Assembly: GCA_012845835.1 (NCBI GenBank)
Contig: JABAKD010000023.1
Location: forward strand, 4,915,793 to 4,979,792
Length of the DNA: 64,000 nt
From: Undaria pinnatifida
Taxonomy: Eukaryota > Sar > Phaeophyceae > Laminariales > Alariaceae
Reading direction: 5' to 3'
The notes beneath the pieces were generated by a model. It was given only the letters and a program-made list of their open reading frames with translations, was not told where the DNA came from and ran no database searches. The translations under genes and the position numbers were made by a program. Shown here in pieces: positions 58,108-64,000 of this stretch (position 1 is the stretch's first letter; every line of letters starts with the position of its first letter).

Positions 58108-58412
58108 TCCTCACACTTTTACTTCCCAGCTTCTGGACAAGCCGTGGTCACAGGTGTCGTCCCTTCCTTCCCCCCCGGTTCTTGCCTTCAATTTTTTATC
58201 GCGCATAGGGTTCAGCAATCCCACTGCTCGTCGATTTTTCATCGAGTGTTGCTAACTCACGCTCTCGCGCTTTCCGCAAGTCAATTTGAGCACAAGAAAA
58301 AGTCCCAACGAATTTATACGAGTATGCACTCGACGGGGCTCGAACTCACGAAACTGACCTATACCAGGCTCGAAGATAACCTGATACGCCACCGGGGCGA
58401 CCGGCTATAGTC
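58081..58412 (-). repeat. tRNA-derived SINE with poly-A tail, minus strand
   Basis: The plus strand starts with a run of about 28 T (poly-A on the minus strand) and ends with the tRNA-like head, reverse complement GTGGCGTATCAGGTTATC (A-box) and GAGTTCGAGCCCCG (B-box). The body matches 31853-32190. GTCATCC-like words on both sides may be a target duplication, although the host repeat is rich in that word. Confidence 0.88.
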
Positions 58413-59689
58413 ATCCATCGTCGTGTCATGGTCATGAAAACCATGGGTCATGTCGTGGTGCATCAATGGTGCATGGGTTATGCCGTGGTCATCCATTGTC
58501 ATCCGTGGCCACCCATGGTCGTGCCGTGGTCATCCATAGTCATGTCATGGTGAATCATGGTCATGGTACGGTAAACCATGGTCATGCCATGGATTACCAT
58601 CCATTGCCATGCCATGGATATACATGGTCGTGCCGTGGTCACGCATGGTGCACCCATGGTTCACCATGGGTCATGTCATGATCATGCATGGTGCATGACC
58701 CATGGTTGAACTTGGTTTCGCCCGCGGCATGTCCCATGGTTGGCATTGGACGCACCACGGCATGGCCATGAATGTACCATGGCATGACCATGGAGGAACC
58801 ATGGCGCACCATGACAAAACCATGGTGCGTTCATGGTGTGTCCATGAGTGGCATGACCGTGGTGTTCGACCACGGCATGCCCATGGCTGACTCGCGTCAC
58901 GGCCCATAGTTGACAATGGTCCAACCATGATGCACCATTGCGTGATCACAGATGCGCCATTGCATGACCCATGGTGTACCATGGTTCGATCATGATGCGC
59001 CATGACACGACCCATGGCGGACCACGGTGCGCCCATGAGCGGCCGTGGCGCCGCCATGGAATGATTATGGATGCATCGTGGCATGACCATGGAATGACTG
59101 TGGATGCACCGTGCCATGCCAATGGATACGCCATCGCTCATCATGACAAGACCGTGGCATGACCATGGTGCGTCCATGAGCGACCATGACGTGGCCATGG
59201 CTTGACCATGGTATGTCCATGGTACGTCCATGGCGCAAGGATGACACGACATGGGATGTACCATGACATGTTTATGGCGCGTCTCATGTGACAAGCCATG
59301 GCACATGCCACCAACAAGTCGTGAGCACACCATGAACATGACATGGCATATCCACCAAGACAGGGCCATGGTACATCCATGAACACGTCCACGGCCATGT
59401 GTCATGGCTGATCATGGCCTGCCACGGGTTGTTCATGGCAGCGCCATGGCATAGCCATGGCTATTGTCAAGCCACCACATCTTCACGGCCCGTACAAGGT
59501 CCATGGTCCATACAAAGGTCCATGGCGATGGTCCAACCATGACCGTCCATGAACCAACCACCATACTTTGTATGTCATGAGTGGGCCATGGGTAGGCCCG
59601 TGACGTGTCATAGAATGCCGTGGTGTGCACCATGGTATGTCATGGTACGCCATGGCCTGTCCAACTAATGTAAAGCACCTGCTTCGTGA

Positions 59690-62600
59690 AACGCCTATAA
59701 ACGTGGGTAGGATCAAGGCATCCCTGGCGACATTTACAGAACAGATACGGTCCTTGGCGACATTTCCCCAAATGCGAAATACGATTACAAAGTCATAACT
59801 GGTACTGTACCTGGTATGAGCTGAAGACCCTCGGTGACAATGTACCGAAAGATACGGACCTCTTGGCGATTCCCGAAAAGATACGATCCTTGGCCCGACA
59901 TTTCCACAAAGACATTAGACTATACGGTTACAAAAATATACCTGTGGAATCTAGTACTGGTATGAGCTAAAAAATCCTTGGGGACAAGTACCGAAAGATA
60001 TGATCCTATGGGGTTTCCGAAAAGATACGATCCTTGGCGACATTTCCACGAAGATATAATACGGTACAAAAATCATATGTGGTACCTGGTATATAAGCAA
60101 AAAAACCTCGGTGACATTGTACCGAAAGATACGGACCTTTTGGCGATTCCCGAAAATTTACGATCCTTGGCTCGACATTTCCACAAAGACATTATACGGT
60201 TACAACAATATACTTGTGGTACCTGGTATGACCTAAACATTCCTTGGCGACAAATATTGAAAGATTCGACCCTGTGGGGTTTCCGAAAAGATACGATCCT
60301 TGGCGACATTTCCACGAAGGAATACTGAGGTTACAACGTCATATCTGGTACTTGGCATATGAGCTAAAAACCCTCGGTGACATTGTACCGAAAGATACCG
60401 ACCTTTTGGCGATTCCCGAAAAGATGCGATCCTTGGGCCGACATTTCCACAAAGACATTATAAGGTTACACAAATATACTTGCAGTACCTCTGGTATGAG
60501 CTAAACATCCCTTCGCGACAAATACCGGAAGATGCAATCCTTCCTGCGTGTCGTTTCCGAAACAATACGATCCTTCTTGGCGACATTTCGACGAAGGTAT
60601 AATACGGTTACAAAGTCATATCTAGTACCTGGTATATGAGCTAAAAACCCTCGGTGACATTGTACCGAAAGATACGAACCTCTTGGCGATTCCCGAAAAG
60701 ATACGATCCTTGGCCCGACATTTCCACAAAGACATTAGACTATACGGTTACACAAATATACCTGTGGTACCTCTGGTATGAGCTAAACATTCCTTCGCGA
60801 CAAATGCCGAAAGATACGATTCTCCTGTGGCGTTTCCGAAAAGATATGATCCTTGGGCCGACATTTCCACGAAGATATAATACGGTTACAAAAGTCATAA
60901 CTGGTACCTGGTATATGAGCTAAAACCCACGGTAACATTGTACCGAAAGATACGGACCTGTTGGCGATTCTCGAAAAGATACGATCCTTGGCGACATTTC
61001 CACGAAGATATAATACCGTTACAAAAGTCATATCTGGTACCTGGTATATGAACGAAAAAACCTCGGTGACGTTGTACCGAAAGATACGGACCTTTTGGCG
61101 ATTCCCGAAAAGATACGATCCTTGGCCCGACATTTCCACAAAGACATTATTCGTTCACGAAAATTTACCCGTGGTACCTCTGGTATGAGGTAACAAAACC
61201 TTCGCGACAAATACCGAAAGATACGATCCTCCCGTGGCGTTTCCGAAAAGATACGATCCTTGGCGATCATTTCCACAAAGACATTTTACGGTTACAACGT
61301 CATATCTGGTACCTGGCATATGAACAAAAAATCCTCGGTGACATTGTACGGAAACATACATACCTTTTGGTGATTCACGAAAATTTACGATCCTTGGCTC
61401 GACATTTCCACAGAGAGAGACATTATACGGTTACACAAATATACCTGCGGTACCTCTGGTATGAATTAAACATTCCATGGCGACAAATACCGAAAGATAC
61501 GATCCTCCTGTGGCGTTTCCGAAAAGATGCGATTCTTGGCGACATTTCCACGACGATGTAATACGATTACAAAGTCATAACTGGTACTGTACCTGGTGTA
61601 TGAGCTAAAACCCACGGTAACATTGTGCCGAAAGACACGGACCTTTTGGCGATTCACGAAAAGATACGATCCTTGGCCCGACATTTCCACAAAGACATTA
61701 TACGGTTACAAAAATATACCTGTGGTATCTTTGGTATGAGCTAAAAATTCCTTCGCGACGAATACCGAAAAATACGATCCTCCTGTCTGTGGTGTTTCCG
61801 AAAAGATACGATCCTTGGCGAGATATAATACGGTTATAAAGTCATATCTGGTACCTGGTACATGAGCAAAAAACCCTCGGTGACATTGTACCGAAAGATA
61901 CGGATCTTTCGGCGATTTTCGAAAGGATACGATCCTTGGCCCGACACTTCCACGAAAACATTATTATACGGTTACACCAATACACCTGTGGTACCTCTGG
62001 TATGAGCTAAAAATTCCTTGGCGACAAATACCGAAAGATACGATCCTCCTGTGGCGTTTCCCAACAATAGACGATCCTTGGCGACATTTCCACAAAGATA
62101 TAATACGGTTACAAATTCATATCTGGTGCCTGGTATATCATATGAGCTAGAAACCCTCGGTGACATTGTACCGAAAGATACCGACCTTTTGGCGATTCTC
62201 GAAAAGATACTATCCTTGGCGACATTTCCACAAAGACATTACACGGTTACAAAAATATACTGTGGTACCTGGTACCAGGTATAATAAGCTAAAAATTCCA
62301 TGGCGACAAATACCGAAAGATACGATCCTTCTGTGGCGTTTCCCGAAAATTTACGGTCCTTGGCGACATTTCCACAGAGAGAAGCGTAATACATAATACG
62401 GTTACAGATTGACCCTTAGTACCTGGTGTGAGCTAAAAACCCACAGAGACATCGTATCGAAAGACACGGATCTATCGGCGATTCCCGAAAAGATAAGATC
62501 CTTGGCGCGACATTTCCCCGAAGGTATGATACAGTCACAAAAATATCAAAATATGCCTGTGGTACACATGGTGTTATGTGAGCTAAAAACCCTTGGTGAC

Positions 62601-63125
62601 ATATTTTTCCGGAAGATGCCAGCCTTTTCGGCGATTCCCGAAAATATACAATCCTTGGCGACATTTTTCCTCAAATATATTATTATACGGTTCCAAAAAC
62701 ATACCCGGCCCCTGGTATATGAGCCAAATCTTCTTGGCGACATTTACCCAAAGACACGATCTTTGGCAACATTTTCCGAAAGAGACAATCCTTGACGACA
62801 TTTCCCCAAAGAAATTATACGGCTACAAGAACATGTCCTGGCACCTGGTATGAACTAAAAAAGATCCTGGGCGACATTGACCACCGAAAAACACGACTTT
62901 TGGTGACATTTCCCGAAACAGACGATCATTGGCGACATTCTCCCCAAACATATTAAACGGTTACCAAAAAAAGATAAAAATCCTTGGCGACATTGTTGAC
63001 CGAGAAATGCGATCCTCTCTGGCAATTTCCCGAAAAATACGATCTTATCTATGCGACATTTCCCCAAATATATTATTATACGGTTACAATTACATAGTGC
63101 CCGGTACCTGGTATCCGGTCTGAGC
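59690..63125. repeat. About 135-bp satellite, about 25 diverged monomers
   Basis: Monomer: GAAAAGATACGATCCTTGGC, GACATTTCCACAAAGACATT, ATACGGTTACAAAAxTATAC, TGGTACCTGGTATGAGCTAA, ACATTGTACCGAAAGATACG. Two alternating types (GGCGATTCCCGAAAA versus TGTGGCGTTTCCGAAAA) make a dimeric higher-order unit of about 270 bp. Becomes more degenerate after 62.4 kb. Confidence 0.95.
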
Positions 63126-63139
63126 TAAAATCGGGGACA

Positions 63140-63900
63140 CCGTCGGGTCGGGGTCGGGGTCGGGGTCGGGTCGGGTCGGGTCGGGTCGGGTCGGGTCGGG
63201 TCGGGTCGGGGGTCGGGTCGGGTCGGGTCGGGTCGGGTCGGGTCGGGTCGGGTCGGGTCGGGTCGGGTCGGGTCGGGTCGGGTCGGGTCGGGTCGGGTCG
63301 GGTCGGGTCGGGTCGGGTCGGGTCGGGTCGGGTCGGGTCGGGTCGGGTCGGGTCGGGTCGGGTCGGGTCGGGTCGGGTCGGGTCGGGTCGGGTCGGGTCG
63401 GGTCGGGTCGGGTCGGGTCGGGTCGGGTCGGGTCGGGTCGGGTCGGGTCGGGTCGGGTCGGGTCGGGTCGGGTCGGGTCGGGTCGGGTCGGGTCGGGTCG
63501 GGTCGGGTCGGGTCGGGTCGGGTCGGGTCGGGTCGGGTCGGGTCGGGTCGGGTCGGGTCGGGTCGGGTCGGGTCGGGTCGGGTCGGGTCGGGTCGGGTCG
63601 GGTCGGGTCGGGTCGGGTCGGGTCGGGTCGGGTCGGGTCGGGTCGGGTCGGGTCGGGTCGGGTCGGGTCGGGTCGGGTCGGGTCGGGTCGGGTCGGGTCG
63701 GGTCGGGTCGGGTCGGGTCGGGTCGGGTCGGGTCGGGTCGGGTCGGGTCGGGTCGGGTCGGGTCGGGTCGGGTCGGGATCGGGTCGGGTCGGGTCCGGTC
63801 GGGTCGGGTCGGGTCGGGTCGGGTCGGGTCGGGTCGGGTCGGGTCGGGTCGATTCGAGTGGGGTCGGGCCGGGTCGACTTGGGTGGGGTCGGGGCGGGGC
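63140..63900. repeat. GGGTC pentanucleotide satellite, about 750 bp
   Basis: Almost perfect GGGTC/GGTCG repeat, with a handful of variants near the left edge and after 63776. It then degrades to GGGGCGGGGC and ends with GTGAGATTTGGAAACCTCCT and inverted GACCC units (63960-63989), the family F signature. Confidence 0.98.
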
Positions 63901-64000
63901 GGGGCGGGGCGGTTCGGGTCAGCGTGATCCGACCAGGCCAGTGAGATTTGGAAACCTCCTGACCCGACCCGACCCGACCCGACCCGACACGTGAGATTTA

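Larger units (their letters stand above)
57105..59660. repeat. CATGG/CCATGG-rich palindromic block
   Basis: About 2 kb built from short words such as CATGGTCATGCCATGG, with very many CCATGG sites. To about 58680 the phrase reads mainly GTCATGCCATGGTCATCC; from about 58690 it reads mainly GCATGACCATGG, i.e. the reverse complement, so the block has two inverted halves. Interrupted by a family A MITE (57523-57772) and a SINE (58081-58412). Long frames rich in Met, His, Trp and Gly are artefacts. Confidence 0.95.

Overview
The window is eukaryotic, from a large and very repeat-rich genome. The one gene I can reconstruct is a split gene on the minus strand. Eleven exons between 46,965 and 3,679 join with canonical GT-AG introns and consistent phases into an open frame of 456 codons. 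The product is a glycoside hydrolase family 81 (GH81) endo-1,3-beta-glucanase, i.e. a laminarinase/callose-type glucanase. Coding sequence is about 1.37 kb of a 43.3 kb span (about 3 percent). Both ends are missing: no start codon or signal peptide was found to the right of 46,965. The C-terminal exons, with the glutamate-rich catalytic motif, must lie beyond the left edge. GH81 enzymes occur in fungi, oomycetes, algae and some bacteria. With long introns, GC-rich codon choice and TTAGGG-like interstitial repeats, I suspect a large-genome alga or other protist, but the sequence does not settle the lineage.

Layout on the plus coordinate: 1-3.6 kb repeats (97-bp satellite, a family E element, a short telomere-like tract, an LTR-like element); 3.68-3.80 exon 11; 3.8-11.15 intron 10 (an array of pseudo-copies of exon 11, a 54-bp satellite, MITEs); 11.16-11.24 exon 10; 11.24-15.9 intron 9 (GAACAA and AAAC/AAAAC microsatellites); 15.92-16.01 exon 9; 16.0-21.7 intron 8; 21.72-21.85 exon 8; 24.02-24.18 exon 7; 25.27-25.38 exon 6; 26.42-26.56 exon 5; 27.72-27.86 exon 4; 27.9-36.4 intron 3 (pseudo-exon array, 42-bp satellite, SINE); 36.42-36.50 exon 3; 36.5-46.2 intron 2 (long composite of MITEs, telomere-like tracts, decayed exon-2 pieces); 46.21-46.33 exon 2; 46.79-46.97 exon 1; 47-64 kb repeats with no confident gene (97-bp family, 44-bp array, GACCC repeats, CATGG-rich palindromic block, 135-bp satellite, 750 bp of pure GGGTC repeat).

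The most interesting signal is how the introns are built. In at least four introns the sequence next to a true exon is a run of decayed direct copies of that exon's own border (part of the exon plus its splice site and some intron). Exon 11 has six extra acceptor-side copies at about 195-bp spacing. Exon 8 has four extra donor-side copies at about 150 bp. Exon 4 has four or five acceptor-side copies, and exon 2 has several donor-side copies plus one exon-like copy. I infer that introns here grow partly by serial tandem duplication across exon-intron junctions, leaving pseudo-exons with splice-like sites. Several other introns carry very long microsatellites within about 50 bp of a splice site.

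The remaining sequence is a mosaic of short non-autonomous repeat families, labelled A to O here for reference. Several have clear terminal inverted repeats, one is a tRNA-derived SINE with an A-tail, and one is a perfect-TIR Tc1/mariner-like MITE. I see no transposase, reverse transcriptase, rRNA, CRISPR or prokaryotic-type operon.
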